In this document: in pieces, positions 1 through 11,351 of the stretch | How positions within the stretch are numbered: the stretch's first letter is position 1 | How the letters are laid out: each line of letters begins with the position of its first letter | From: Heterohyrax brucei | Taxonomy: Eukaryota; Chordata; Mammalia; Hyracoidea; Procaviidae | Length of the DNA stretch: 64,000 nucleotides | Reading direction: 5' to 3' | NCBI GenBank assembly: GCA_028571685.1 | Contig: CM053162.1 | Coordinates: forward strand, 5,770,001-5,834,000 | Program-made: the position numbers and the translations under genes | The notes under the pieces: model-generated | What the model saw: only the letters and a program-made list of their open reading frames with translations | What the model was told of the DNA's origin: nothing | Databases searched by the model: none

Positions 1-394
1 TTTTGGAAGCATGTCAGTTCAACACAGCTTTCAGAGAAGGAATACCAGGATTTTCCATGGAGAAATTGTATTTATTTCACATCCATACATGGGTCAATTG
101 CTTAAGTTTTTACATTTATTAGCATGTTTAGAAGAATGTTTTCAAGATCAGAAATGCAGGCAGGTGATTTTGAGAAACTCACAAGTAGCATACAAGGAAT
201 ACATTTCTCTTTAGATTGTGTTTGGTTTCTGTGAGTCCAAAGATGTACTAAAGTCCTTTTAGTTCATTCTCGGTTGGTAAGAAAAAATTTTTTTAGGACA
301 TTTCAGGATTACAGTGCAATCAGGGGCAGACTGTACAATAGGGAAGGTAAACACAGTAGTTACCTTACTTACTAGATCATCTGTAGTGAACAAT

Positions 395-1185
395 TTCACA
401 TTTTTCACCACATCAAAGATTCTGCTTCTACTCCATGGACTCATTCAGATGCCTCGAGGGACCAATTTACTGGGCTTAGGGCTGTGGGAATCATAGTCTT
501 AGGGGACATCTAGCTCAACTGGTATAACATATTTTATAGAGAGTATGTTTTACACTATTCTTTGGTGAGTAGCATTTGGGGTCTTAAAAGCCTGCGAGTG
601 GATATGTAAGATACTCCACTGGTCTTATCCCTTTGGGGAGAAGGGGGAATGAAGAAAACTAAAGATGCATGGGAAAGACTGGTCCAAAAGACTAAGGGAC
701 CACCAGACTGAGTCTAGTACAATTAGATGATGCCCAGCTACCCTCACTGACTGCTCTGACTAGGATTAGAATAGATGGTCCTGGACTAATCTGGAGAAAA
801 ATGTAGAACAAAATTCTAACTCACAAAATAAGACAAGGCTTACTGATCCAAAAGAGACTGAGAGTATGGCTGCCAGATACCATTTTAGCTCAGTAATGAA
901 ATCACTCCTGAGGCTCCACTTCAGTCAAAGATTAGACAGCCCCATAAAACAAGACAAGACTAAGGGGGCACACCAGCCCAGAGACAAGGACTGAAAAGCA
1001 GGAAGGGACAGGAAAGCTGGTAATGGGAGAACTCAAGGTCAAGAAAGGAGAATGCTGACATGTCATTAGGTTGTTAATCAATATTATAAAATAATCTATG
1101 TACTGATGTTTTAATAAGAAGTTAGTTTATTATGATAATCTTCATCTCAAGTACAATTAAAAAAAGAAAAGAAAGAAAGAAATAT
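395..1185 (+). mobile_element. L1 3' UTR, 5'-truncated, with A-rich tail
   Basis: It contains 'ggacatctagctcaactggt', 'ggggtcttaaaagcctgcga' and, near the end, 'cttcatctcaagtacaatta', followed by an A/G-rich tail at 1156-1185. The same segments recur in inverted orientation at 43690-44375 and in plus orientation around L1-A. The exact left edge is uncertain. Confidence 0.75.
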
Positions 1186-1291
1186 TCTGCTTCCAATTGT
1201 GGCTGGGATCTATTCCTCTCCCAACCCCACGACACCTTCCTATAGAATTAAAGCCTCTTTTCAGATTTACAATCCTGGTCAGGGATAATTA

Positions 1292-1345
1292 CCAAGTCAG
1301 CAAAGCTAAGCCAAGTGCCGTTGAGTCGGTCCAACTCATGGCATG
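1292..1345 (-). repeat. AfroSINE 3'-end micro-insertion
   Basis: 'gccaagtgccgttgagtcgg' and 'tccaactcatgg' are only the last bases of an AfroSINE. TAATTA on both sides (1286-1291 and 1346-1351) may be a short target-site duplication. Confidence 0.65.
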
Positions 1346-1704
1346 TAATTATTTACTGCCAATTAGGAAGCAAACAGAAGTACACCTGTGCTTACCTAGT
1401 TTACTAAGTAATCTGTACCTGAATGCTCTCCACCCCAAAGACTAAGGGCACAGGCTAATGGCAGTGTTTGTGTTTTTAGTGTAGTTGGAAAAGTGAAGTT
1501 ACCATATTTCCCTCACCACAGGATCTGTTCAGAAGTAGCCTCCATTTGACGCAGCGAACACAACACGCTACCATCTGTCTACCTCTGAAAGAGAACTGCT
1601 ACTGCTGTCTTATTAAACCACTCTATGCCTGCCCTTAAATACCCTAGCACTCGGATTTCCTAGGCCCTTCTCCTAAAACAGCCTCCTCCAGTAGGCAACT
1701 CAGG

Positions 1705-1860
1705 CCTCCAAGTATGGCCCTGGCCTAGCAGCATCAGCATTCCTTAGCAGCTGCTCAGAAATGCAGGCTTCCCAAGTGGATTACAGGCTCACTCAGCCAG
1801 AATCTACATTTTCACAAGATCACCAGCTGACTTATATGCTGTTTAACGTTTATAAGCACA
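1705..1860 (-). mobile_element. MER5-type hAT transposon relic
   Basis: 'agcagcatcagcattcctta', 'gcagctgctcagaaatgcag', 'actcagccagaatctacatt' is the reverse of MER5A-like wording. Confidence 0.72.
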
Positions 1861-1861
1861 A

Positions 1862-3261
1862 TTTAAAAAAGCAGGTTTCTGCAGAAGCACTTTTCACTGG
1901 CTCCATTTCACCTTGTATGGTTCTTCTGGCTATGTGTCATCTCAAGGCAACATGCTGTGTGCCCCAAAAGAGGCTCCTGTTTGCCCAGCTAAGGGAGTAG
2001 AGGGTGAATTTCCTGAAGCCCCTTCACTCCCTTTCATGTAAAAATATGGCCCCGCTGTCTAGTGTGGTCTTTTGCTTCTCCTAATATGCCTGCTGTGTGT
2101 TGCTCTAATCACTCTGAAATCATCACTAGAGTGGTTCTGAGCTGCGAGAGGGCCTCTTGTGAGTCTTGTCCAGGTCATCACCTCTGCACCCGCTCAGAGT
2201 CCCGAGGGAAGAGTGTGCCCTGGCTCACTCACTCTGCCTCTGTTCCCTCTGCTCACTTGTCCACCTCCTTGCCTACCCATGGTCACAGGACCGCTCATTT
2301 GTCCCTGTGGTGCTACTCCCTCCCACTTAGCTCCAGCCCCTTCTCCAGTGATGTTTCCCACCCTCACTGATTAAGTGCACATCAAAAACACTGACAGATT
2401 TACAGGTTAAGAGTGATTTAGTGGAGTGCACTGAAGCCAAATTAATGCTGGCTGTAATGTAGTTTACCTCATTAAACAATGCACACCAAGATCCCGTCTG
2501 CTGTAAAACAATTGGTCTCTGAAGCCCAGTATCCATCTTTCAGGGTTGCTGGGAGATAACAAATGGGTAATATTCCAGGGATAATGGTAATGGAGTCGTG
2601 GCTCAGAGCTAATATTATGGCAAAGTTGTAATTATTTCAACAGTAAACAAGGGGATGGTTGGGCTGCCAACAGAATTCAAGCCTGTTGAAATGGTTCAGT
2701 TAATTTACTTGGAGCTGAGGCCTAGGACTGGCAGAGAGAGCAGGCTGAAGTTTGTAGCCACTTCTTTGGTGTTCCAATTCTCTCTCCACTCTCCGATTTC
2801 CACTGGCTATAGAGAGACACTGATTCCCAAGCTTGTACTTGCTCTGCTTCTGACTGATAGGGAATGACAGGGAATGCCTGGATTCAGGCCTCAGCTGTGG
2901 CTCCACAAAGAGGGTTCTCCCCCTGTGTATCCTCCACATTTGGGAGCAGCTCCAGAATTTGAGATTAAGTGTGACCCTGTGAGTGAGTGATCTGAGAGGA
3001 CATAAACATTCCACTGGACAATGGGGGATCATTAAATGATGGGCACCTCTAAGCCCGCCTGATTTCTACCAGTGCTAGGTCTCAAAGGCAAGGCAAGGAG
3101 TGAGCTAGTTCCCGAGACAAGGCTTGCCTAACTTAGGAATCCGTGACCCTCGAAAGAAACTTAAAGCCTGGTTGAAAACAAAAAACTCTAGTTTGTAACA
3201 GCCTACTGAGATATGAACGGAAAAGTGAGCTCAGACCACTACTCCCAGAGGCTGGAAGGCC
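1862..3261. other. Intronic sequence, nothing recognised
   Basis: No gene or clear repeat. Several short frames near 2060-2540 have no recognisable protein features. An AT-rich segment at 2395-2640 could be conserved noncoding sequence, but that cannot be judged from one genome. Confidence 0.5.
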
Positions 3262-3301
3262 ACAGGGCTGTGCCGTCGAGTCGGATCCGACAGGGCTATG
3301 C
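3262..3301 (-). repeat. AfroSINE 3'-end micro-insertion with target-site duplication
   Basis: ACAGGGCTGTGC (3262-3273) and ACAGGGCTATGC (3290-3301) flank a 16 bp core, CGTCGAGTCGGATCCG, which is AfroSINE 3' sequence. Confidence 0.75.
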
Positions 3302-3424
3302 TGACCGTCTATTTTGCCTGTGGCCAGATCAAAATGCAGAGTGAAAGGAAACCAAGGTGAGAAACTCAAAGCAGTGTAAATTTCTAAGCGTCACACCTGG
3401 GTGAGCTCTCGTCTAATTCCCTCT

Positions 3425-3885
3425 TTGTCGTGCTACGTATCAGCTATGAATTGCTCAATAACAAACCAGCCTCAAACTTAAGTTGTTCACAGATCTGGGG
3501 CTCACTGTGTTTAGCAACACAGAGCTCACTTGGTGTTCTTCCATGATGTTGTAAGTTCGACAGTGATTGTGTCTGGGATTGTCTGTCTCAACAGCTCTTT
3601 ATTCACAGACTTTGACAGCCGAGGCCTGCATATCTGGGCTTCTTCGGGCCTCTCTGTTTCTGTCCCTGTCTCTGTCTCTTTCCCTTTCTGGGTTCTCTTC
3701 ACATGGTCTCTCTATAGGGAAGCCTCCAGGTAACTGGATTTCTTACACGGCTCCTAAAAGCCCTTTGAGTGCGTGTTCCGTGAGAAGCTGCATGGCCTTT
3801 TTTCAGCCCCACCCTGGACGTCACATATATCTCTTCTAGCCCATTCTATTAATTGGTAATGAGTCACTACAAAACCCACAAGGCC
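3425..3885 (+). mobile_element. Ancient interspersed repeat, family uncertain
   Basis: 'cagctatgaattgctcaata' and 'acaaaccagcctcaaactta', then 'acatggtctctctatagg' and 'gcccattctattaattggta'. The order resembles an old mammalian LTR or hAT relic, but I cannot name the family with certainty. Two plus-strand frames within it look fortuitous. Confidence 0.45.
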
Positions 3886-3889
3886 ATTA

Positions 3890-3957
3890 TATACAACAAA
3901 TTTCAGCTAATAGTGACCCTATAAAACAGAGTAGCACTTCCCTATAAGGTTTCCAAG
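3890..3957 (-). mobile_element. AfroSINE fragment (host of a nested SINE)
   Basis: Reverse complement of the AfroSINE 3' half: 'tagtgaccctataaaacaga' and 'aaggtttccaaggagc'. A second AfroSINE is inserted directly after it. Confidence 0.75.
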
Positions 3958-3964
3958 GAGCTAT

Positions 3965-4115
3965 CAACCCATTGTTGTTGAGTTGATTCTCAGCCATAGT
4001 GACCCTATAGACAGAGAAGAACTGCCCCACGGAGTCCCCAAGGAGGGCCTAGCAGATCTGAACTGCCAACTTTTGGGTTAGCAGCCATATCACCTAACCA
4101 TTATACCACCAGTGT
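3965..4115 (-). mobile_element. AfroSINE nested in another AfroSINE
   Basis: Full tRNA-derived SINE in reverse: 'ttgttgttgagttgattctc', 'gatctgaactgccaactttt', 'gcagccatatcacctaacca' and 'ccaccagtgtttcc'. The 14 bp TTCCAAGGAGCTAT (3951-3964) and TTCCAAGTAGCTAT (4116-4129), with one mismatch, flank it as target-site duplication. Confidence 0.85.
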
Positions 4116-4397
4116 TTCCAAGTAGCTATACCCAGACTTTATTCTAAGGAAAGGAATTAGAATCCACTTGATGGGAGGAGCCACAAAGAATTTGTGAACT
4201 CGATTTAACACCACCACACACTACTAAGTCTTTAGTAGCTCTTTACTTTTGCATACTAGTACCCTGATTTCTCTGTCTCTTAGTTAAAACTAAAAACTTT
4301 ATTGCACTGTCCCTCTTTAAGTTCACTCATGCACAGATACACCTCTCCACACAATCTCTTCATAAAAACATTAAGAATAACTGCGTAGAAAACAAAC

Positions 4398-4598
4398 AAA
4401 AATTGCTATTGAGCTGATTCTGACTCATAGTAACCCCATGTGGGTCAGTGTAAAATTATACTCCATATAGTTGTCTGTCATTGGCTGATTTTCCAGCGAC
4501 TTTTTTTCCAAGATGCCTCTAGATGGATGTAAATCTCCAACTTTTCAGTCAGTAACTGAGCGTATTAACTGTTTGCACAACCCAGGGACAGAAATCAT
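4398..4598 (-). mobile_element. AfroSINE, longer variant
   Basis: Reverse complement carrying 'gagctgattctgactcatag', 'gtaaccccatgtgggtcagt' and the extra internal 'ggctgattttccagcgact', ending 'taactgtttgcacaaccc'. The middle differs from the short AfroSINE. Confidence 0.75.
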
Positions 4599-4819
4599 TG
4601 GTATTAGATGTTTCTTGATGTCTGTAACTAATATAGATTGGCTATGCAGTCCTACTTTTAGATTGATACATTATTCCCAATGTATAAGCAGAAAAGAGGC
4701 TAACAGAAACCCTCAGATCCAAGCATAGGTCCATTTCATTCCAAGTCTATACTCCTTCCATTAGACTATTTTCCTCCTAAGTAAAATTAGTTTCTACAGA
4801 TACCATAAGTGCTAATGAA

Positions 4820-5005
4820 AAGTGACCACAACAAGTATTACTGTGTGACTTTGGAGAAGTAATCTAACCTCTCTGAGCTTCAACATTCTTACTTGTAAGA
4901 TGGAAATAACAGTATCTGCTTCACTGAGTTGTTCTGAAGATCAAGTGTGATAATAGAAGCAAGGCATTTTTACAAGGCTTGCAGAGTGAATGCTCAAGAA
5001 GAGTT
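4820..5005 (+). mobile_element. MIR SINE
   Basis: Core-SINE wording: 'tgtgtgactttggagaagta', 'ctaacctctctgagcttcaa', 'gtaagatggaaataacagta'. Confidence 0.8.
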
Positions 5006-5574
5006 AGCTAAGGGTGCTTTGAAAGAACTTCAGTAAAAACAGAATCCTTTTTCAGGCCAAGATTTTATTTTGCAAACAGCCACTGGGACCAGAGTTATAT
5101 GAATTAGATGTGTGATAAAAATACAATTTAGCCATAGATTTGAAATAGACATAAATAACAAAGCTTGGTTGAGATTTCAAACAGGCTCTATGGCATTTCA
5201 TTAACAGGCATTTCAAAAGGTTCTTAGCAATGGCAATATCACTGACTACTTTGTGAGAGTACCACTAAATTCTGGGATATTGTTCAAATAGACACTGAAT
5301 GCAAAGGTGAACAGTAATTAGCTGCAAACACTCCTAGGAGATTTCACTTTTAAAAACTCTAATGATGGGATAATAAACAGACTCAGAGAGAATTTTATGG
5401 AACTGTCTTTAAAAATCCATCAAATACTTTCCACTGGCAGATGTTTAACCTGTTAATTCTTCTAGTAGAAGGCAGTCTCTGAGTCCCATGTGGCTCAGCA
5501 TAAGTTAACAAAATAGTTAATAAATTTACAGAGACTCTTCAAGGGTACACAAATTTCTTTACTGCTACATACGG

Positions 5575-6068
5575 TGTCATGGATTGAACTGTGTAACCCC
5601 AAAAATACAGTGTGGCAATTTGGCTCGACCATAATTCCTGTACTGTGATGTTCCTATATGTTGTAAATCCTGCTTCTATGATATTAATGAGAGAGGATGG
5701 GCAGCAGTTTTGTTGGTGGGGTAGGAATCAACTTGTAGAATTGTACTGTGCCTAGGGGCAGCCTATTGGGATATAAAGGAAAGGAAGGTAAGCTGGGATT
5801 TGAGGGCCTCATACCAACAAGAAAGCAGTGCAGGGAGCAGAGAGCACACTTTGAAAAGGACTGAGGTCCCTGATCCTCAGAAACTCCCAGTCCAGGGGAA
5901 GACTGACAACAAGGACCTTCCTCCAGAGCCAGCAGAGAAAGATTCCCCTGGAGCTGACACCCTGCATTTGGACTTTCAGCCTATTGGACTGCGACAAAAC
6001 AATGTTTCTCTTTTTAAAGTGATCCATTTGTGGTATTTCTGTTAAAGTAATACTAAATGTCTAAGACA
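5575..6068 (+). mobile_element. Solo LTR, ERVL-MaLR-like
   Basis: A 494 bp element from TGTCATGGATTGAAC to TAAGACA, with TG...CA ends and MaLR-like architecture ('aacaatgtttctctttt' near the 3' end, then 'tggtatttctgttaaag'). Two further copies lie at 25587-26075 and 54195-54646. No internal retroviral genes. Family assignment rests on architecture. Confidence 0.65.
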
Positions 6069-6245
6069 TAGTGAGAGAAAATGGATGAGAAATATATGAG
6101 AAATAATTCCATTTTGGTAAGTTTCTCTCCCATTCTAGTGCTATCAAAAGTATCGCAATCTGGTCATCTGGTAATACCTAAAATGTCACTATTTTCAATC
6201 TAGTTTTCAACACAATGAGAAGAATAATTTGGAGTCCAGTGATGC

Positions 6246-6290
6246 ACGGGTGCCAAAGACACACACACATTCACCAACACACACACAATT
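6246..6290. repeat. CA-rich simple repeat
   Basis: (CA)n with interruptions: 'agacacacacacattcacca' then 'acacacacacaatt'. Confidence 0.7.
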
Positions 6291-6892
6291 ATAGCCTGAT
6301 GGTGCTTGGTAACACATTCTGTTTCCCAGTGATGCATCACAGAAGGATTCCAACATTTTTTCACTTCCCCAAGGGGTCAGACGATTGTTCTAACGGAGTT
6401 TAATGAAGATGGAAGTAGAGATTACTACCTCTGAATTAGAAAACCCATGTGGATTGACTTTAAGAGCTGGGCTTTGATCCAGAATTCATTCTGTTGACAA
6501 TAACTAGGGAATTCCATGACTGTGACTGTTGCCGGAATAGAATATTAAGATCATAATGGAACTTTATAAACCACAAGAAAGGGGAGGATTAAACTAATAA
6601 GCCCAAGCTCTTTCATAAGGTGAGAATTAGCCTATTATATGGCATATTTCCTGGTGGCTCACCAAAGTCTACTTCTAACTCAGTCCAGTGTCTTGTCTCC
6701 TCCAATGATATCTGTCTGGGACTTAAAATTGAAACTATTTCTAAAGGTTATTTTTATGACTATAAAATTGTTGCAAACTCAGTGAAAACACTTTGAGAAA
6801 AGAGGTAAGCTATGAAGAAGCTAATAAATAACACCTGTATTTCCAACAGTTAGGAAATATGCTAATGAAGTTTTTTTTTTTTTTTAATTATG

Positions 6893-7600
6893 GTTGAATG
6901 AAAGCATACACTCCCATGTAAATTCGCACGCTTACCTATATGCAGCTCCCACTGCTCTCCCTGCCTGTTGACAGCACATCCTTCCTCTCTGCTCTACATA
7001 TGTCCTATCCTCCCAACAATTTACTATCCCCTCCTCTCCACCCACTCCCCTTCCTCCAGTAACAGGCCAGCAGGATGACATCCTATAGATGCACAGAACC
7101 ATAAAGTTACAAGATATGGTCACTCCGCGTTGTCAAGTCCAATCCACTGCTGTCCAAAAAGTTGACCTTCATTTAGATTTATGGACAGGGGCAGCATTAC
7201 GGCCAGGGTCCGTGTTCCCAGGGGAACCCTGAAGCTCTTGGACCATCAGTTGCAGTTTTTCAGTGGAGATCTCAGTGTGCACCCTTATGTATTCTTGTGT
7301 TGCCAGTGAGACTCAATTTTGTGAGCTCCATCATGGCTATCTCTGGTGGTGGCAAGGTACCATCCAGTTCTTCTGGTCACGAGTCGATGTAGAGACCCAC
7401 TCCCGTGGGTCTTTCTGTCTTCTGGGTTCTCTTTCCCCCACTCGTTTTGGTCCTTGGTGATCATCCGTTCCTGTTGAGTTGGGACCATCTATTGTACCCT
7501 CAGATGGCAGCTTAGCAGCTTTTAAGACTCCAGATGCCACTGACCAATTGGGGTGCAGAGTGCCCTCTACTAACGAAGCTTATGATGAAAATACTGGGAT
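6893..7600 (-). mobile_element. L1 3' UTR fragment
   Basis: A T run at 6871-6886 (the tail of a minus-strand element) is followed by sequence collinear with the L1-A 3' UTR (13600-14280): 'cacctatatgcagc'-type start, 'tcatggctatc', 'gggaccat', and a close at 'cagatgccactgacc'. No ORF2 sequence follows, so it is strongly 5' truncated. Confidence 0.82.
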
Positions 7601-8448
7601 TCACTTTTAAAAGTGACTGACAGATTTCAAAGCCCATAGCACTAGAAAAGAAGAGGTCTTCATGAAGCAACGATCCTTTTCCTTCTTTGGTCAATTGTTA
7701 CTATTATATATGTAAGATATTTTTGACAGTATGAAACCATAATGTTGGGATTCTGAATGATTACTCAGATGTCTGAGTAATCAAAAGGAATGTAGTAAAT
7801 GAGGTTGAGTTCATAAATGGCCATGATCTTCCAGTCAACATAAGGTCTGCCATCTCTGTTTTGTGAATATACTCAGTGTTATGTTAGAAACAGAATGGAA
7901 GTGGATGAGGGGAAGCTTAGTGTTTGGTGATGGTAAAGCGTGGGTTTAAAACCAGAAGAGCTGGAGTTTGTAATTACACGTAATGTTCAGAAGATGCTGA
8001 TTTAATGCAAACACTTTTTCCCAGGGTGACAGTGGACAGGAGGGATGGGGATAAGGCCAATTCATTGCCTTGGGGCACTGTTAAGGGTAATGGAAATAAA
8101 AGCGGAGGTGCACAATGCTGATGGCTACACAGTAGTACAATGAATACAATGAATGTGACTGAACTGTACATGTGAAGAAGGTTGAGACGGCAAATGTTAC
8201 ATTACATATATATTTACTACAATCAAAAAAAAATTAAAAAGCTACCAGGCTCAGATCCTACCAAAAAATGCTCTCTCTCTTTCTCTCTCTCTGTATACAT
8301 ATATAAATGCTTAAAAAATAAACAAAAAACACAGAGGTAACAACATTCAAACCTCTCCAAGGATAGAACTAGTATTAACAACAGATTGATGAGTATATTT
8401 CAGGCTAACAAGGTCAAAAAATCCAAGGCTAGGGCTAGATTTTTGTGA
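7601..8448. other. Intronic sequence, nothing recognised
   Basis: Contains a GC-poor stretch, a CT repeat near its end and no supported gene. Confidence 0.5.
8267..8312. repeat. CT-rich simple repeat
   Basis: (CT)n with a few T insertions, followed by 'gtatacatatataaa'. Confidence 0.8.
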
Positions 8449-8461
8449 CCTTCTAGACAAA

Positions 8462-8631
8462 TCAAACCAAAAACCCCAAACCCTCTGCCTCTGAGTAAAT
8501 TCCGACTCAAAGTGATCCAATCGGACAGAGTAGAAGTGCTCCATAGAGTTTCCAAGGAGCACATGGTGGATTTGAACTGCTGACCTTTTGGTTAGCATCT
8601 GTAACAGTTAACCACTAGGCCACCAGGGTTT
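8462..8631 (-). mobile_element. AfroSINE
   Basis: Reverse complement, full length, with 'gatttgaactgctgaccttt' and 'ccactaggccaccagggttt'. Flanked by CCTTCTAGACAAA (8449-8461) and CCTTCTACACAAA (8632-8644), a 13 bp target-site duplication with one mismatch. Confidence 0.9.
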
Positions 8632-8644
8632 CCTTCTACACAAA

Positions 8645-9599
8645 AATGACTCCAAAATGAGTAAAGTAGATTGAGTATAGTATGATAATCAGGGAAGAAA
8701 TCTTCAGAGGCCAGAGAAGACAGTATCTTTTTATAACAGAGGTCAAAAGGCAAGGAAAGTCCTACCTATCACGTAGAGCACAGCATCTGAAAGGCAGTGG
8801 GCATGGGAGTTACTCTGGGAAGGACAGAGAAGTAGAGATTGTTTGGAATGTATATGAACACTACCATAATTGCAACTTCATAGAGTGATCAGAAATGGCA
8901 GGGAGGAAGGGAGTATTAATGTTGCTGTGTTCTAACAATGCCTAATTTAGAGGCACTAACTTCAGCATTTCAGGTAATTTATATGTCTCATAAAATATTA
9001 TAAACTTTTGAATTTTTTTCCAAGAATTAAAAAATAAGTGCCTGGATTGTACAAAAGGAGACAGCAGATTGGACTTGGCCTGTAGGCCATGCCTGCCAAT
9101 GCCTAGTGTCAGGTAACAAGGCAATGAGAGACAACCCTGGCATTTTGGGGAGTCTAAGATGTAGATCCAATTCTAAAACTAGTGCCAGTCCAAATCTTCC
9201 ATTTGCCATGTGGTTTCTCTTTTTGTTTTCATGTTGAACAGCTGTCTTACAGCTCTGTTTCTTTTCAACTAGTTCCAGATTCACCTGTCCTCACTCACGT
9301 ACCATACCAGAATATGTAGCATTTGTAAAATGCTTGGGCAAACTTTCCAATTGATTATATTGAATAAATACACATAAGTCTTCCTTAAGAGAGATAATGA
9401 TAAAAATGATAATTGTTATTGTCATAACAATAATCAAATGATAGGTAAATAATTTGCTTTTTGATTGTACCTTGCAAAAACATATATGTATCTTTGATGA
9501 TTGTTCTGTCTGGGTTCACATCTCTCCTCCCAGCCTTCTTGATTTTCTTCACATTCTCTTGGAAAATCTACATGATTAATACAGAACTTTCGATAAAGG
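8645..9599. other. Intronic sequence, nothing recognised
   Basis: No gene or repeat family recognised. Short frames on both strands lack family resemblance. Confidence 0.5.
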
Positions 9600-9760
9600 A
9601 CAACATAATATTTTTGCGTTTATACAGCACCTGCCACATATTATCACTCATCTTCATATTCTAATCCTCATTTACAGATGAGATAACAGAAGTTCCGAAA
9701 AGTTAATTGGCTTGCTAAGGGTCACACACTTAGTAACTGGCAGACAGTCAAACTAAGTGT
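9600..9760 (-). mobile_element. MIR SINE
   Basis: Reverse: 'cctcatttacagatgagata', 'gcttgctaagggtcacacac', 'ttagtaactggcag'. Confidence 0.8.
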
Positions 9761-10952
9761 TCAGACAAAGTCCTCTTCTCTTTCCAGTATCACTTGCTTT
9801 CTCTCATCTTTTGTGATCCTGGATGTTGTGGCCATGGGTACACTGAAGGTTCTCCTTTTCCAAGTGTAGAAAACAGACAACCAAGCTTCCTTTATTTATT
9901 TACTACTTTTCTGACGGAATGGGCTGAATGACTTGCTCTGTTTCATAAAAGTGCCATAGTCCTGGTTTCATTAATGAATACTTAATAATCAGTTGCCAGC
10001 TTCCCAACACACTCTCCTTTATTTTTTTTTCCTCCCCCTAATGTTTCCCAACATGGTGTATATCATCAGATGGTGAAATAAGTTACATTCCCCCCTGAGC
10101 ATTTGGCAAGCACCTCCCTTCCTTTATTTGCACAGTGGGAAGTTTATAGTCAATATGAATTGTAATGGCTCTAAAGGGCTGAATTCTCAGCACTCTCCAG
10201 CTGTAGTACTCTCTGAGGCGAGACATGGGGAGAGTGACAACAACTCAACATGAAGTTTTTAATTCCCTTTTGTATCTAACTTGTGTCTTGAAAGAGGTAC
10301 TGCTGTGAACCTGCAGGCTCTCTCTCACTTTGCCTTCAACTCAGTCAGCAGCAAACAGCATAGAGGAGACTGCAGACAGGCCTTCTCCCCCTAGGCTGCT
10401 CAATCGATAATCTAGGGAAAGAAGAGTTTTCCTTTCAAAAGGCGTGTGAAAACAACCTCAAAGCTTATGCTTAAGTATCAGATGAGGATGGCAGCAAAGC
10501 ACCTTGGCATTTCAAGCCCATGGACAGCACCAAGCTAATTATAAGCTCTGTTTTCTTTTTCTCTTTCTGAGTGGAAAAGGAATGAGGAGGCAAGCAAAAC
10601 CAGCTGTTTAGTTAGGCTCTACACCTCAGCAGGCAGGTATCCTATCTTAGAGCCAAATGTACTCACAGTAAAGCCAAACAACACATCTTGGTTCAAGACT
10701 AGGACATCAGACACCAGATAAGGTGAAGATGAATTCAAATTTATCTCTTCGTGTTTTTGTTTTGTAAACCAAGACAATGGCAGCAAGCATTACTTGCAGT
10801 TAAAGTTTAGCCCCTTTCTGTTATCTTAACTAACTTCTGTTTCCGTCTAATTAGATGCTGGTCCCTGATTTCACATGACCAAGGAGACTGAAGAAGGCAA
10901 CAAGCTGGCATTCATTATGTCAGTGCAGTGGACATACATTATGAGCCTCCAT
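9761..10952. other. Intronic sequence, nothing recognised
   Basis: Largely unique-looking sequence between a MIR and an AfroSINE cluster; no coding evidence. Confidence 0.5.
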
Positions 10953-10994
10953 GCCATGAGTCGGATCCGACTCAACGGCACTTGGCTGGCCATG
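10953..10994 (+). repeat. AfroSINE 3'-end micro-insertion
   Basis: 'atgagtcggatccgactcaa' and 'cggcacttggctgg' between GCCATG repeats (10953-10958 and 10989-10994). It lies 9 bp before an AfroSINE body (11003) but does not continue it. Confidence 0.65.
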
Positions 10995-11002
10995 TCCACT
11001 GT

Positions 11003-11130
11003 GGAAACCCTGGTGGCACAGTAGCAGCCACAGCTGTTAACCAAAAGGTCTGCAGCCTGAATCCACACTGTGCTCTCTAGAAATCCTACGGGACAATCAC
11101 ACTCTGTCCTATGGGTTTGTTAGAAATTGA
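11003..11130 (+). mobile_element. AfroSINE, 3' region diverged
   Basis: Sense orientation: 'gaaaccctggtggcacagta', 'gctgttaaccaaaaggtctg' and 'tcctatgggtttgttag'. It begins a few bases after the micro-insertion at 10956-10988. Confidence 0.8.
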
Positions 11131-11145
11131 AATTGTCTTGACAGT

Positions 11146-11187
11146 AATTCTTCTTCTTCTTTTTCTTTTTCTTCTCCTTCTTATTGG
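11146..11187. repeat. Pyrimidine-rich simple repeat
   Basis: (TTC)n grading into (T)nC between two AfroSINEs; possibly the decayed tail of the first. Confidence 0.7.
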
Positions 11188-11197
11188 ATGTCTAACC

Positions 11198-11351
11198 TGG
11201 CGAGCCCTGCTGACACAGCCATTAAGAGCTTGGCTGCTAACCAAAAGGTTGTCAGTTCGAATCCATCATCCTCTTCTTGGAAATCCTATGGGGCAGTTTT
11301 ATTCTATCCTATAGAGCTGCTATGAATCAGAATTAACTGAATAGCAACAGA
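11198..11351 (+). mobile_element. AfroSINE
   Basis: Sense orientation: 'gagccctgctgacacagcca', the B-box-like 'gtcagttcgaatccatc', 'tcctatagagctgctatgaa' and 'gaattaactgaatagcaaca'. It follows a pyrimidine-rich tract at 11146-11187. Confidence 0.88.
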
